DNA from: Trichopria drosophilae
Lineage: Eukaryota; Arthropoda; Insecta; Hymenoptera; Diapriidae
DNA: 64,000 bases
Direction: 5' to 3'
NCBI GenBank assembly: GCA_030407085.1
Contig: CM059585.1
Location: 65,087,501-65,151,500, forward strand
A model generated the notes under the pieces. The model made no database searches. It was not told the DNA's origin and saw only the letters and a list, made by a program, of their open reading frames with translations. Shown in pieces: positions 33,916 to 44,731 of this stretch. Position numbers and translations under genes: made by a program. Within the stretch, counting starts at the first letter, position 1; every line of letters begins with the position of its first letter.

Positions 33916-34383
33916 CAGGATCTGCGTCGTGAAGCCAAGTCGGCAGGGTTGTCGACGCAGGGTACATATCGCCGCTTCGTATCGGGCATAATATTCTGAA
34001 TTTGCGCCTCTAGATTGCCGACAAACGTCTTCAGAAGTGACGGGATCCTTTCAAGCCAGTGTAAGACGATGGACAAGTCCGTCCACGCCATCACCAGTAT
34101 TCTGCAGCACTGAAGGGATTCCATGCTCCATTTGAGCAGTTTAGATAGGAGCAGCTTTGGTAAGAGCTCTAATGGCGGTATGCTGAGGCGTTTTGAAGGC
34201 GCTACCTTCGTCTTGATGATGAGCAGGAAGCAGTTTTGACTAGCCGGAAAAACCACATCTATGTCATCTATCACGGCAGCATAAGCGTTTTCTGATGCGT
34301 CTGCGGAGCCGTGGATGGTGTAGCATTCCTAGGAATTGGTAGGGATCCAACTTGGAATGGTGATTTCGCCTAGAGTACTCACC
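33916..34383 (-). pseudogene. BEL RNase H
   Basis: Reading on the minus strand: a YTIHGSADASENAYAAVI start (with an upstream stop), LLIIKTKVAPSKRLSIPPLE, then AWTDLSIVLHWLERIPSLLK and VPCVDNPADLASRR. These match the RNase H domain that follows RT in BEL/Pao pol. RT itself is absent: gag sequence ends about 34390 and RNase H starts immediately. Confidence 0.85.
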
Positions 34384-35345
34384 CTATTGAAAAAATCGCC
34401 GTCGGAAACGACGCCATTTCAGACGTCGGAATCGACTACGGAATCGATCGTCCGTGTGCGGGCGCGCATATTGCATTCGATGCTGCAAGTCCTCGTCTAG
34501 TTCGGTGTATAAGGGCATCAGTCGCCTCCTGCCGATCTTCTCGTGCCAGGCCTCTCCAGTACCATCGTGAAGTCGACTTAGTGTCAGAACTATCAGCAGC
34601 GAACTCCAGTTGTTCACCGGCTCTCCCAAGGTGCACAGTGCGGACAAACATTCGTTCGTCTGAAAGATGAGCGACTCCAGTGAGGACGGTTTCCCCGGCT
34701 TGACCGATGCAAGTGAGAGCAACTTCTCAAGTTGAGCCGAGATTATTGCAGATGCATCCTGAAAATGGTCCGAAATAAATTCCCACACCTCTTGGTAGTT
34801 GGCACCGGTGAAATCGATGTTGGAAATAATGGAAAGCCCGTTGCTGATAAGCTCGTCTTCAAATAATGCAGTTTCTGAACCGCTGAAAGCCCAGGTGCAT
34901 CTACCACTAAAGAAGAGAACAGGTCTCTGAAGCTGGGCCACTGGATCCGGTTTCCCGAGAAAGTGGAAATTTTTATTCCTTCTAGGGTTGCGATGGCAGG
35001 CGCTGTCGCCAGAGTCTGGTTCATCGTAAGGCCCGTTAGAATTAAAGAAGCTAAGATGTCGGAATATGACAGATATTGCGATTCCCAATCCGCGAAGTCG
35101 TTCTGGTCTTGGTAATCAGCGACCTCGGGTCACGTGTCTTTAGTCGATAAAAGATCCTTATGCACAGTCCGACGCGAGGACCACATATTATCAAGGTTTT
35201 CTTGCAAACGATCTATTCTGTTTACGGTGATTGTCTCGGGAGCAAGTTCGCCAATCATATATCCGATTCGCCCAAGCGTGTCAAATTGTAACCGCTGCAT
35301 CGTAGCCATGTGCGATGACGATGACGATGACCGGCACCTGGACAC
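34384..35345 (-). pseudogene. BEL gag
   Basis: An N-terminal piece (35345-35130) has the RIDRLQENLDNMW pattern. After a stop and frame change comes IKISTFSGNRIQWPSFRDLF with LSAVQKLHYLKTSLS, the standard BEL/Pao gag capsid entry, then a degraded middle (ANYQEVWEFI, LEKLLSLASVKPGKP). Several frameshifts are present. The end joins RNase H, showing loss of the gag C terminus, protease and RT. Confidence 0.85.
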
Positions 35346-35605
35346 AGGCTGGTCTGGCGAAGATTAGGGATCGGAACAAAAATGAGAAGGAGAAAACATT
35401 TGAGATTGCAAAGGCGTTCGAACTTCTAAGAGGCTAGAGCGAGACTGTCTGTCGCAGCCTTGGTACTCGGTTACAACATTTATTATTCGGACTACATAGT
35501 CGCGAATACGAGCCGTGTCGTTAGTAGCACAAAGACACGATCTCGTCGCAATCTTGATTACCGACGGGGCACAGTGAAGCGAAGGGAAACTTGAGCTCGC
35601 TAATA
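35346..35605 (-). repeat. BEL 5' LTR and leader
   Basis: The start shares AAGTTTCCCTTCGCTTCA with the truncated 3' LTR. AATAATAAATGTTGTAACC near 35470 fits an LTR polyadenylation region. The first bases read TATTAGCG rather than the TGTTAGCG of the other LTR. The boundary with the leader is not fixed. Confidence 0.7.
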
Positions 35606-35841
35606 AAGATAAATCCTCCGTAAAGAAAAATTATCCGATCCCTGCTGCAAAGCCTGATGCCGTCAGCATAGACTTAGAACAAATGCTTAAGAAGGGTTTA
35701 TAGAGCGTGCAGTTACTTCATATGTCAATCCGTTGCGTGTTGTCGATAGTAATAAGCAGACGGGTCCTTGCGGATTTGTTTGAATGCGCTACAAATTAAA
35801 AAAATAATAAAAGATAATTGTGAGTCACCACTTCTCATTAA
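35606..35841 (+). pseudogene. Gypsy B reverse transcriptase, N-terminal part
   Basis: Directly right of the BEL LTR the plus strand reads KNYPIPAAKPDAVSIDLEQM, then, with a stop, a YVNPLRVVDSN-type palm entry as in Gypsy RT (YVSPLVVVKK). It is interrupted at the TTAA of 35838-35841 by a MITE. Confidence 0.7.
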
Positions 35842-36480
35842 CCCTTTGCGTCATAGTGGGTTGCTGAGAGTCCCACCTCTAAATAATCTTATTTTGTCGT
35901 TTTTTTCATATAAATCAGTATCAATATTGACAAATTTGGTAAATGTAACATCCTAAGATCTTCAATAATAAGACTCAGTACTATAGTTGCTTTTTCTACT
36001 AATAATATTGTTGATATAAATAAACAATGCCGAAAAACTGGTGTTTTTTTCAAATAAATTCGATTTCTCGAAAAATAGACAAAGTTATATAATGGCAGTT
36101 TGTACTTGGGGGTTTTCGAGGTCGCTGAATTCGAATCCGTTGTTAGATTTTCAAAATTCAAAATGGCGGATCCAATACGGCGGACAAAAATTCGTTTCGT
36201 CGAAATCGAATAAACATTTGATTTTTTGTCCGCCATATTGGATCCGCCATTTTGAATTTTGAAAATCTAACAACGGATTCGAATTCAGCGACCTCGAAAA
36301 CCCCCGAGTACCCAGTTTCGTCAAAATCGAATAAACATTTGATTTTTTGTCCGCCATATTGGATCCGCCATTTTGAATTTTGAAAATCTGACAACGGATT
36401 CGTAATCAGCGACCCCGAAAACCTCCAAGTAACCAGTGTCAAACTCATTGGATGAAAGGAAAAATTCGTGACGCAAAGGG
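35842..36480. mobile_element. piggyBac-type MITE with TTAA target duplication
   Basis: The element is CCCTTTGCGTCA ... TGACGCAAAGGG, flanked by TTAA at 35838-35841 and 36481-36484. C-rich ends and TTAA duplication are diagnostic of piggyBac. Removing it plus one TTAA joins Gypsy B RT in frame as LIKELLPKFHGV. The 639-bp body contains three related copies (about 36108-36185, 36222-36300, 36335-36420) of an ATGGCGGATCCAATA-bearing segment in alternating orientation, which can fold back. It is non-coding. Confidence 0.93.
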
Positions 36481-36484
36481 TTAA

Positions 36485-37290
36485 AGAACTGCTCCCAAAA
36501 TTTCACGGGGTTCTAATTTTTTCAAAATTTCATCTGCGACATGGCTACTGGCAGCATGAAAATTCGAGCCGGTATACCGGGTTTCTATTTGAAGATAAAA
36601 CGTATTAATTTAAACAAATTCCTTTTGGTTTTAAAATCGTTGGAAGCGGATTCATTTGCTCGTTAAGCTATTCTCTGGATAGTAAACTGCACGATGAATT
36701 ATTGATGATTTGCTAGTAGGGACTTCAACTTTTGATCGACATCTGCAGGTTCTGGAGATAATATTCCGGAAATTAACGGATAAAAACTTCCCTTTAAGAT
36801 TAGAAAAATGTTAATTTCTTAGAAAATCTGTACCATTTCTGAGATTTATTGTTTCGGAGTTTGAAGTCGATTCGGATCCATAAAGAATCAATGATTTACA
36901 ACATTTCGCAGAATCTACAAATGTGAAGATACTCCAACGCTTCCTTGGCATTTGTAACAATTATAAGGAATTTAGCCTTGAACACAGTTATTTCATTGAT
37001 CATTTCCACAGGATTTTAAAAAAAGACCAAAAATGGGAGTGGACCAGTAGACATGTAAAAGTCTTCGCAAATTTGAAAAACAATTTTGTACATACACTTT
37101 TCCCCAATGTGGCTCACATTACACCAAATGCTCCATTTTGTCTGCATACTGATACGAGTGATGGATGTGTTGCCTTATGTATCATTGAGATGAAACGGAA
37201 TACGCTGCTAAATCGAGATTTGAAAAATTTGGAGAAAAAACTTCAAGCGGATTGTTTAACAATACAAATAATTACAACGTATTCAAATAA
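36485..37290 (+). pseudogene. Gypsy B reverse transcriptase (rest) and RNase H start
   Basis: The palm continues as KFHGVLIFSKFHLRHGYWQ with TGFLFEDKTY and IPFGF; the YxDD region is destroyed. A connection block LQRFLGICNNYKEFS (36930) and KKDQKWEWTSRHVKVFANLK follow, then FCLHTDTSDGCVALCI, the RNase H entry. Stops occur at several points before 36920. Confidence 0.82.
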
Positions 37291-37960
37291 ATCCCATGTC
37301 GATTTATAAAACCCACGGAGGTATCCTGTTTCATCAACAAGGTCAAGATAAATCGTGGAAAATTGTAGTACCTGTGAAAATGAGAGATGATTTGATCCAA
37401 AGTGTTCACCCGAAGTTTGGGCATCCGGGAGTGTTTAAAACGAACGCGTATTTGCGAAGGTATTTTTATTGGAGAGGTTTGTACCAAAATATTAAAAAAT
37501 TCGTCTCTTGTCGGGACTTGTGCCAGACAATTAAACAAGTCAATTATGTAATCGAAGGTGAATATTGTATAGTATCGGCAACTAAACCAATGCAAATAAT
37601 TACTGTCAATTTTTACGGGCCCTTCGAAGAAGTAGGGACGGAATGCAACATATTTTGTACGTGACACGTTTTCAAAATGGGTCAAACTTTTTCCCATGCG
37701 TAAAGCCACTACGCATTCAAGATGAAAGAAGATTCTAGACAATTTTATCCCAACGTGTGGTAAGTCCCAGATAGTTTTACGTGACAATGGGTGACATTTT
37801 TCTCGCCGAAATGGAAAGATGATTTGGAAAGTAGAGGTATTCGTGTTATAGTTCTGCACGTCATCCGCAGTCAAACCCTACGGAAAGGGCAATGAGAGAA
37901 TTCGGTAGGGTCTTCCGGGCATTTTGTGCCGATAAGTACACGAAATGTCAATGAAATTTA
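37291..37960 (+). pseudogene. Gypsy B integrase
   Basis: The zinc-finger half reads HPKFGHPGVFKTNAYLRRYF with FVSCRDLCQTIKQ, then TVNFYGPFEEVG (first catalytic Asp replaced by Asn). A stop at 37664 and frame changes follow, with later traces near 37790-37930 including REFGRVFRAF. No 3' LTR was recognised after 37960. Confidence 0.8.
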
Positions 37961-38474
37961 GGTTAAAAAAATTATATGTTTTCCAGATTCTGATACTGTA
38001 GGATATGAGTATTTTCGCTTAGCAGCTGAGAAAAGCCGGGCACAATTGGTCGCCAGTGTGATTTCGTCGGATCGTTTTCGGTGCCTGCCACGCTCCCATC
38101 AAATGTCGAAATCACGACGACTATGAATTTACATGCGTTGAAACGTTCGCGGCGAAATAGTGTGATCGAGAGTCTGATGGTAGTACAAAGAGGCCAAGCC
38201 GACGAACCAGGCCATTGTAATACTCGCCTGCACTGGCACCGACGTTTTCTACTACTCCTCACACATCGTCTCTCTCGGTGCATGACTCGGAAATGAAAAA
38301 AAATAACGAATGATTTTCAAAATTTTCGTGTATAATTTTATGAACAAATTGAGTTTTTTTCCTGGACTGCTTGTGCCACACTTAATCTGTGCGCCAGGTT
38401 TCGGTACGAGTAGAAAACCTTTCAAAGAAAGTTGTAGTTGGACGAAGAGGAGGTGGTGGGTAGAGAGAAGATAC
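37961..38474. other. Unassigned sequence
   Basis: 37980-38290 is GC-balanced with a 103-codon minus-strand open frame without motifs; it may be an old LTR or untranslated region. 38300-38474 is AT-rich. Nothing is recognised. Confidence 0.3.
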
Positions 38475-38648
38475 ACGTTACTAATGGAGGTAAAAGTACA
38501 GATATACATTATAACCGTACTGAGTCCCGACACACGGGGACTCTGGTCTTCACTCTAACAATAATTTTAAATAAAGAAAAGGGGGTGGAAGTAAATTTCT
38601 ATGGGGAAAATTTTAGTATTATTTAATGATAGGGAATTACAATAATTG
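38475..38648. repeat. Direct repeat flanking the LINE, left copy
   Basis: Starts ACGTTACTAATGGAGGTAAA and ends GGGAATTACAATAATTGT. It is about 90 percent similar by eye to 39808-39987, in the same orientation. Confidence 0.85.
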
Positions 38649-39807
38649 TGAGAGGGTGTTCTTGCCCTCTTCATAGTATCTCCTCCAGTCTCGCTTTCCT
38701 AGTGAATTCGAGTATCTATTGGAGATTCAATTATGTAACTTCATCTGAACTTACAAAGAAGGATTCAAAACACTCTCTCCTCTTTGTAGCTAATACCGGG
38801 CAGTTCCTCAGTATATGGACTGATGCTTCATCCTCCTCCTGACAGAATCTGCATTGTTTCGTTTCTTCCAATCCTATGTTGTGTAGGTGATACCTCAGTT
38901 TGTTATGTCCTGTAAGTAGTCCTACCATAATCCTCAGTGTATTCCTGTTACATAGGATAATTTTTCTGAACCTCCCCTGACATGCATTACCAAGGACTTC
39001 TTTCGCTTGTCTACACTTTGGTATAGTTCTCCAAAGTGCTTCTCTTTTCTTCTGTATTTGCTCTTTGGCCATTTCCCGGATCGTGTTATCTTCGACACCG
39101 CAGAATGGCTCACGTCCTATGAACGGAGTCCCTGCGCCTTTCCTGGCGAGTTTATCAGCCTCTTCGTTACCTTCTATACCCCTGTGCCCAGGCGCCCAGA
39201 GTACGGTAACGGTATTGTCTCTTCGCAGTTAATTTAGCTTGGCAATACATTCACGAACCAGTCCTGAACCGATTTCATGCGAGTTTATTGCTTTAATCGC
39301 TGTCTGGCTATCTGGCAGAATTACAATTTTCCATTTCTTGTACCTTCTGTTTAGATTTACCAGCGCACATTTCATTATGGCATATACTTCTGCTTGGAAA
39401 ATACTTGGCATATTTCCCCATTGAGCCGGTGTGCTTGGCTTGTGGGCAATACACCCCAAATTCCGCTCCTTCTCTTGTTCTGGATCCATCGGTATATCAT
39501 CTGATGGTGCAGTCTCCCTTCATATGTTTTTCCACATTCCTGGTCCATTACTCCCTTGGACTAATCTTCACTAGGAATTTCCTCTCAAAGCAGTACGTTT
39601 TTGTTACGGTATCGCTTGGAGCTGCTATTAAAGGTATCATTTCCGAAAGATGTTTGCGATCTTTCATCTTAATGATGCTTTCCTTTACATCTTGTATTCT
39701 ATTTACCCTGATCAGGGCTTCTATCGCCGTCTCTTCAATGACCAGCTGCAGAGGTTTCAGGTCTAGCAGCTCCTCCATCGCAGCCGTGGGACATGTTCGC
39801 AGAGCCC
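38649..39807 (-). pseudogene. LINE 3' part: RT end, RNase H and zinc finger
   Basis: In element order on the minus strand: TCPTAAMEELLDLKPLQLVI (RT C terminus), a SIFQAEVYAIMKCAL block with LPDSQTAIKAINSHE and VTVLWAPGHRGIEGNEEADK (RNase H with its catalytic Asp and Glu pattern), then GHNKLRYHLHNIG and the HCCH-type CRFCQEEDEASVHILRNCP. This combination belongs to insect non-LTR elements with a C-terminal RNase H (I/LOA/Jockey-related). Frameshifts separate the three pieces. Endonuclease and most of RT are missing. Confidence 0.85.
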
Positions 39808-39987
39808 ACGTTACTAATGGAGGTAAAAGTGCAGATATACATTATAACCGTACTGAGTCCCGACGATATGGGGACTCTGGTCTTCACTCGAACAATAATT
39901 TTAAACAAAAAAGGGGGGCGGGAGTAAATTTCTATGGGGAAATTTTAGTATTATTATATATATGTAATGATAGGGAATTACAATAAT
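39808..39987. repeat. Direct repeat flanking the LINE, right copy
   Basis: A copy of 38475-38648 with small indels, including an extra TATATA run near 39955. See the finding on its possible origin. Confidence 0.85.
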
Positions 39988-40964
39988 TGTAGGAGGAAAA
40001 TAAAACTAAATAAGGAATGATTAATTCGCCGCGCACTGTACACAGTACTTACTTAATAATCAAAAATTAACCATGACACCCGAAACGCTTCTTACCAGTT
40101 GCAAAATGTTGTACGCAAAGAGAATTTTTGTGTGTTCACAAAGCTGTAACGGTTCACAAAGAAGTGGTCTTCTTTTCGTTGGTGGTCTAGCCCGTTACCA
40201 TTACGCCACAGCGTCAGTCCTGGGTACTAATATTCAGGGAATAAACAAAAAGGGATAAAAATTATTAAAAGGGACTAATTAGTGACAACTTAAAGGCAAA
40301 GGTGTATTAAAAGAAATATTATTTGGCAATACTGCGATTAGTTGGACGAGTCTAAATTTCAAAAAAGGGGTGGGCGATTGTAAGTATTTTCTGAACGAGT
40401 GCCACAATCATTCACTCGGTACAGAATGAGGATAATAGAAAATGTAATGACTGCGACAAACGCAGACAATACTGATGACGAATTGGTATCCTATGTTGGG
40501 CCATGAATACGACTAACGTGGATGCGACGACCGCGACAGCAATACGTCTATTACATGCACATGGCCTTGATAAATTAGCCGGGCAGCGACATGCCCGCTG
40601 TCTGGCGGCTACTGGATAAACTAAAGTATTAAGTACGGTCTCCATGGGCCCCGCCTCACTCCCAATACCTATATCTAATAGAAACCCAACATTATTTGGA
40701 GATGCAATGTTGATTACGGTTCGGTAGTTATCGGAATACCAATCGAGAAGCATATGCATACATGAATTCGGCCATATTGTGGAACGCTTGCGCTACAGGA
40801 TATTGTTAATCCAAACATGTTCCACCACTTGGTGTACAAAATATATAGAACAGGTATCATATACCATAATATTATAACATAATGTGTAGTTTGAATAATT
40901 ATTACGGTATGAATAATAAAGTGCAATAATAATAGTAATAATTGTACAAAAGTATTACATACAT
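39988..40964. other. Unassigned sequence with two minus-strand open frames
   Basis: Overlapping frames at 40412-40759 and 40714-40926 on the minus strand give a segment including LLDWYSDNYRTVINIAS and DIGIGSEAGPMETVLNTLV. It looks protein-like (regular composition, about 115 codons) but I cannot name it. It could be a decayed transposon gene, a virus-derived fragment or a host exon. The rest is AT-rich. Confidence 0.35.
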
Positions 40965-42880
40965 CGAGATGGTTCAGTTAGTATAGATACGAGGATTTTC
41001 TTCATCGGTAAAGAGAGTTTGATTTCCCGGGGAAAATCCCATATTAAAAAACACTTCTTAACCGATAAGCATATTGAAAATTGCTATAATCGCGGATTAA
41101 AGTCAGTTGCCGACACCCACGATGAAGATATTCACGCGTGAAATGTTAAAATGTTCAAATTAGAATTAACTACAATACTTTCCGAACATAACATCACGAT
41201 ATCGATCGTTCATCATTTAACACCGGCAATAAAAAATATATTTGAAAATTATGACTCGCACGTTGCAGAAGACGTCCAATTAGGAAGAACAAAATGTTCT
41301 AAAATTATAAAAACGGGAAATATCGAAAAATTTATCGAAATATTAAAATCAGATCCGTTTGCAATACTCGTCAATGAAAGCTATTATCGCGAACAAATAC
41401 TTTTGCGTTGTAATAATATATTTTGACAAATCATTGGGTAAAGTTGTAACGTAATTCTTAACTTTACTACAGCTAGATGCTAAAGATTGTTCTGGTCAAA
41501 AGACCACTGAAAAATTCATTGATTTTTTTAATGGAGTACTAATACCTTTAAATCACATTGTAGCTGTAGCATGTGATTATAAAGCGAGCGTAATTACCGG
41601 GAAACATAAATCAGTTACACCTAATTTTAAAAAAATGTTAATTGTTTTAAATTGTGTTTGTCATACAGCCGCGATTATAAATCTTGCGAATTAATTGTAG
41701 AAAGTTTAAATAATCAATTCGTGGTATTGTTAAGTATATATACCTTTCATTAGAATGTTTAGAGCAACCATCGTCATGCTATATTCACAAACTTAACGAA
41801 TTTGTTAATAACGTAAAAAATAAATTTGCCTTCCTACATGCGCAGAAAGTGACATATTCTAACCTCGATACGCTCAGTTGGAATGCTTACTTTCAGTATT
41901 TTTGAGCAGACAAATCGTATTCGACCCTCGGAAGGAAAACAGACAATCATTTCCCACGTGCTTGCCCCCCCCCCCCCCACCGTCTTCGGCTCGGGTGGCA
42001 ATCTTTCACGTGAGGAGGATTTATCTATATTCTCTCCCGTGGTGAGAAATATATTATTATTTAAATTGTTTTAAGTATGTTTAAAACTATTTAAATCAAT
42101 TCAACGCGACATTCTAATCTAATTCAATTTTAATTCACCATTTATATTGGGAAAGTAATAAATTATTATTAAAAATCGAGACTAAATTCGTAAGACCGGA
42201 ATTCTTAAGCGAGGTTAGGAATTAATTTTTAATAACCACGAGATTATAAATAATGTAGTATATTTTGGGCTGCGTAACGTAGATTTATTAAAAGAATTGT
42301 CGAAAGAATGCATTGAAGAGGTTACTATGAAATGTTTAACATTTTATGTTAAATGCGTTTCAGAAATTGTGCAACGACTTCCTATTAAAAACGATTTTAT
42401 GTGCAAATTATCCTTTATTAATCCTTGCGCAGCATTAGACCATAAAAACAGAAGTGAAATCGCAGATCTTACTATAAGTTCATATGAATTTCTTCACTTT
42501 GTTAATCACTTTTAGCTTGACAGACGAGTGGAGTTCATTACCCTTAGAATTTTTCAGTGTAGAATAAATAGAGTTAGAGAATTTACCTATTGATGAGTTT
42601 TGGTTAACTGTTATAAATCGTCGCAATATTTGTAATAATTTTTTAATGTTTCCAGAGTTGATACATTTAATCTCTACAGTTCTTTACCATACACAATCAA
42701 ATGCTCTTTCTGAGCGAATTTTTTCTATTGTTACAGACATAATGTGTCCTAAAAGAAATATTGCATGCCACACTCTTTGTGTTGCAAGGTATTTTTTTAC
42801 TTCAAATAGTATAGATTGTTACGATTTTGAACCAAATGATCAGTATTTGGAATTGTTTAATGTGATATACACTCAGAGAA
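40965..42880 (+). pseudogene. Second hAT transposase remnant
   Basis: A finger-like GKSHIKKHFLTDKHIENC lies at about 41025-41085. RTKCSKIIKTGNIEKFIEIL and DPFAILVNES, the first catalytic block with the Asp replaced by Asn, end at 41426. PLNHIVAVACDYKASVITG (second block), then NCVCHTAAI appear at 41550-41690. The C-terminal dimerisation region is at 42646-42870 (YHTQSNALSERIFSIVTDI). Roughly 41885-42260 is non-homologous insert with a 15-C run near 41967. Many stops are present. No ends or target duplication were found. It differs from the 16.5-kb hAT. Confidence 0.78.
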
Positions 42881-43123
42881 ATTTCCCGACACAGCGCTTC
42901 GTCGCTCTCCTCACTTGGAGGCATGAAGCGTGTTCGGGACAATACGACTTGACTCTCTATACTCATAGGTTAGAAAGTCACAGAGATAGGCTTGGACGAC
43001 GTTCCAATCATAGCGTTCGAATTTTTACGGCTCACAGACGTGAAAATCGAGACGCAGCGCTTTGACTTGGATCTAAACATATCGACGTGGTTCTCAAAGG
43101 GTGGCGCTGTGAACCTCTCAGCC

Positions 43124-43334
43124 TTAAGGCGACTTCAGATACGTCGCTCAATTCTAGCGACTGGCTCCAAAAAGTTGGATTTTTCTAACTACAAGCGGCA
43201 CGTCGCCAACTCAAGTTAGGCTAGTATAAAGTCGCCCAGAAAAATCTCTAGGCAATGCCTATGCTTAACAAGGGCTAGAAAATCTATCGCTCGAGCGACG
43301 AGCGACTGAGCGACTGTATGTGAAGGTAGCTTTA
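43124..43334. mobile_element. 211-bp MITE
   Basis: The left end TTAAGGCGACTTCAGATAC and the complement of the right end (CTAAAGCTACCTTCACATAC) form a diverged terminal inverted repeat, each followed by repeated GTCGCT units. It is non-coding. Confidence 0.7.
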
Positions 43335-43352
43335 GAGTCAGTATAATCAGAG

Positions 43353-43490
43353 TTAAGACATATGGCCGGAAGAACCCATTTATCAGCCTAGCCGGAAGTG
43401 CCTGTGCGCGCGGTTTTCAAATTGTGAAAATCGGTTACTGAAATATATTGAACAGTATTGTTAAGTTTTTAGGCAGTGAAAGACGAATGT
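43353..43490. repeat. Inverted repeat partner, left (with 54440-54577)
   Basis: Starts TTAAGACATATGGCCGGAAG and runs through GTGCCTGTGCGCGCGG to the GACGAATGTG block. It is matched in reverse complement at about 54440-54577 with a 10-bp indel. Both copies start at the same TTAAGACATATGG edge. Confidence 0.85.
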
Positions 43491-43744
43491 GGTAATTGTC
43501 TTAAGTTATGTGCGGTTGTTTCTCGCATAAATACTTCATGAATATCATACGTGTTTCTTAAAATAAATGTAAACTTAGAAGTTAACTGACCTGAATCAAA
43601 TAATTTTTTTAACATTGTTAAGTGTTAGACATAACTCAAGACCTGGTTATGTAATCTCTTTCATGAAAACTTGGAAGAGACAATTGAACTCCCGGATCGT
43701 AAAACTCGAAGAGCTCACGAATCTGTGAAAGTAGTTGGCCCCTT
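43491..43744. other. AT-rich sequence, no gene seen
   Basis: No motif recognised between the inverted repeat and the SINE. Confidence 0.4.
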
Positions 43745-43759
43745 GCCGTTATTGAAGGA

Positions 43760-44231
43760 TAGGATAAAAAAAAGGATAAAGGATTTGGAATTTTCCCCCG
43801 CTTTAATGACTTAGATGCCTATTCGCGGGTCGGCTCTTGGGTGGAGAGGTATACATAGACATTATCCATGACGGAACAGGACAACACAACACCCACCCAG
43901 AGCCAGTCCCCCCTCCCCAATATCGGTACCACCAGCAGATTCGGCGGTCTGTGCCTTAGCGAGTACGACGCGGGGTTTATCCCATCTTTATCCGAGATAA
44001 GACCCACGACGTACCGACCGCGGATAAGACGCTGACGGTACCGATAACTGCCGACGGGGGTCGGCAGCGGTCCCAAATTCGTACCTTCGCCCAGCAAAGT
44101 TCCCCGGTTATTCCACACTGGACATAAGCAGAGAAAATTGCACGGACGGGGATTCGAACTCGGGACCTTCGCGACGTTCAGTTCGGGCGGACTAAGACTG
44201 ATGCCTTAGCCCGCACGACCATCACGCCGAC
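43760..44231 (-). mobile_element. tRNA-derived SINE, copy 2
   Basis: Same family as 28685-29110: body and TATCC/T-rich tail align closely, including the CCCGCTTTAATGACTT stretch. The 5' tRNA-like head on the minus strand has a B-box GAGTTCGAATCCCCG. The A-box side differs from copy 1, suggesting subfamilies. Flanks GCCGTTATTGAAGGA (43745-43759) and GCCGATATTGAAGGA (44232-44246) are a 15-bp target duplication with one change. Confidence 0.92.
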
Positions 44232-44246
44232 GCCGATATTGAAGGA

Positions 44247-44731
44247 AAAAAATTAATATTCTACAGCGATAACATTGTTAAGAATAACAATCTGCATCTT
44301 TTTTCTAAATACTTTTTTCTGTCCAATCAATATTTTTAATAATAATGAAGAAAAATTGAAAAAATAATCTTGGTGTATTTAATTATATTTATAGTAACTA
44401 ACATAAGAAAATCTGAAAGCCGACGACTCAGATCCCAGAATGGAGAACTTATTGCAACACATCTGTTACTCGTAATCACTGTGAAATATTCTAATAACAA
44501 GTATAATCTTTTGCACTATATGGGCGATTCTCAAGATATGTCGGAATTTGACGAGCAAAAATATTAAAAATTAAAATTAATTTTTGAGAGTCAACTAAAT
44601 TTTGTTGTCCACCCTTTGGCATCAGCGAATGATGTTTTCGGTATTAGGACAAATGTATATTAATTTTTACCAAAGTTATTGAACTATTTGCACAAATTTA
44701 TGCCACGAAAGGGACATGCAAGCCACGGACT
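44247..44731. other. AT-rich sequence, unassigned open frame
   Basis: A 65-codon plus-strand frame (44370-44567) has no motif. Nothing else is recognised. Confidence 0.3.

Larger units (their letters stand above)
28193..35605 (-). mobile_element. BEL/Pao LTR retrotransposon (minus strand), nested in Gypsy B
   Basis: The 5' LTR begins at about 35605 (TATTAGCGAG). The truncated 3' LTR is only 28193-28239 (TGTTAGCGAG to the CGTCGGTA block), and the shared segment AAGTTTCCCTTCGCTTCA identifies both. In the element's own direction it runs gag (35345-34384), RNase H (34330-33920), integrase (33915-33117), a Gypsy A insertion, the rest of integrase (29385-29125 and, beyond a SINE, 28670-28320), then the LTR. 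Reverse transcriptase is missing. Insertion into Gypsy B lies between its protease and RT. Confidence 0.88.
26811..37960 (+). mobile_element. Gypsy LTR retrotransposon B (plus strand), heavily interrupted
   Basis: The 5' LTR is probably 26811-27125, starting TGTAACCGCC. It is followed by a primer-binding-like TGGCGACC at 27126, the form complementary to tRNA-Arg used by several Gypsy elements. Gag remnants span 27150-28030 and a protease end lies at 28105-28192. A BEL element (28193-35605) is inserted there. Reverse transcriptase resumes at 35606, is cut by a piggyBac-type MITE (35842-36480), and continues with RNase H and integrase to about 37960. The 3' LTR is not found. This is the oldest layer of the stack. 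Confidence 0.8.

Noticed and set aside
41950..41985. C-run near 41967 as a regulatory or G-quadruplex element
   Set aside because: A single homopolymer run inside a decayed hAT insert; no supporting structure.
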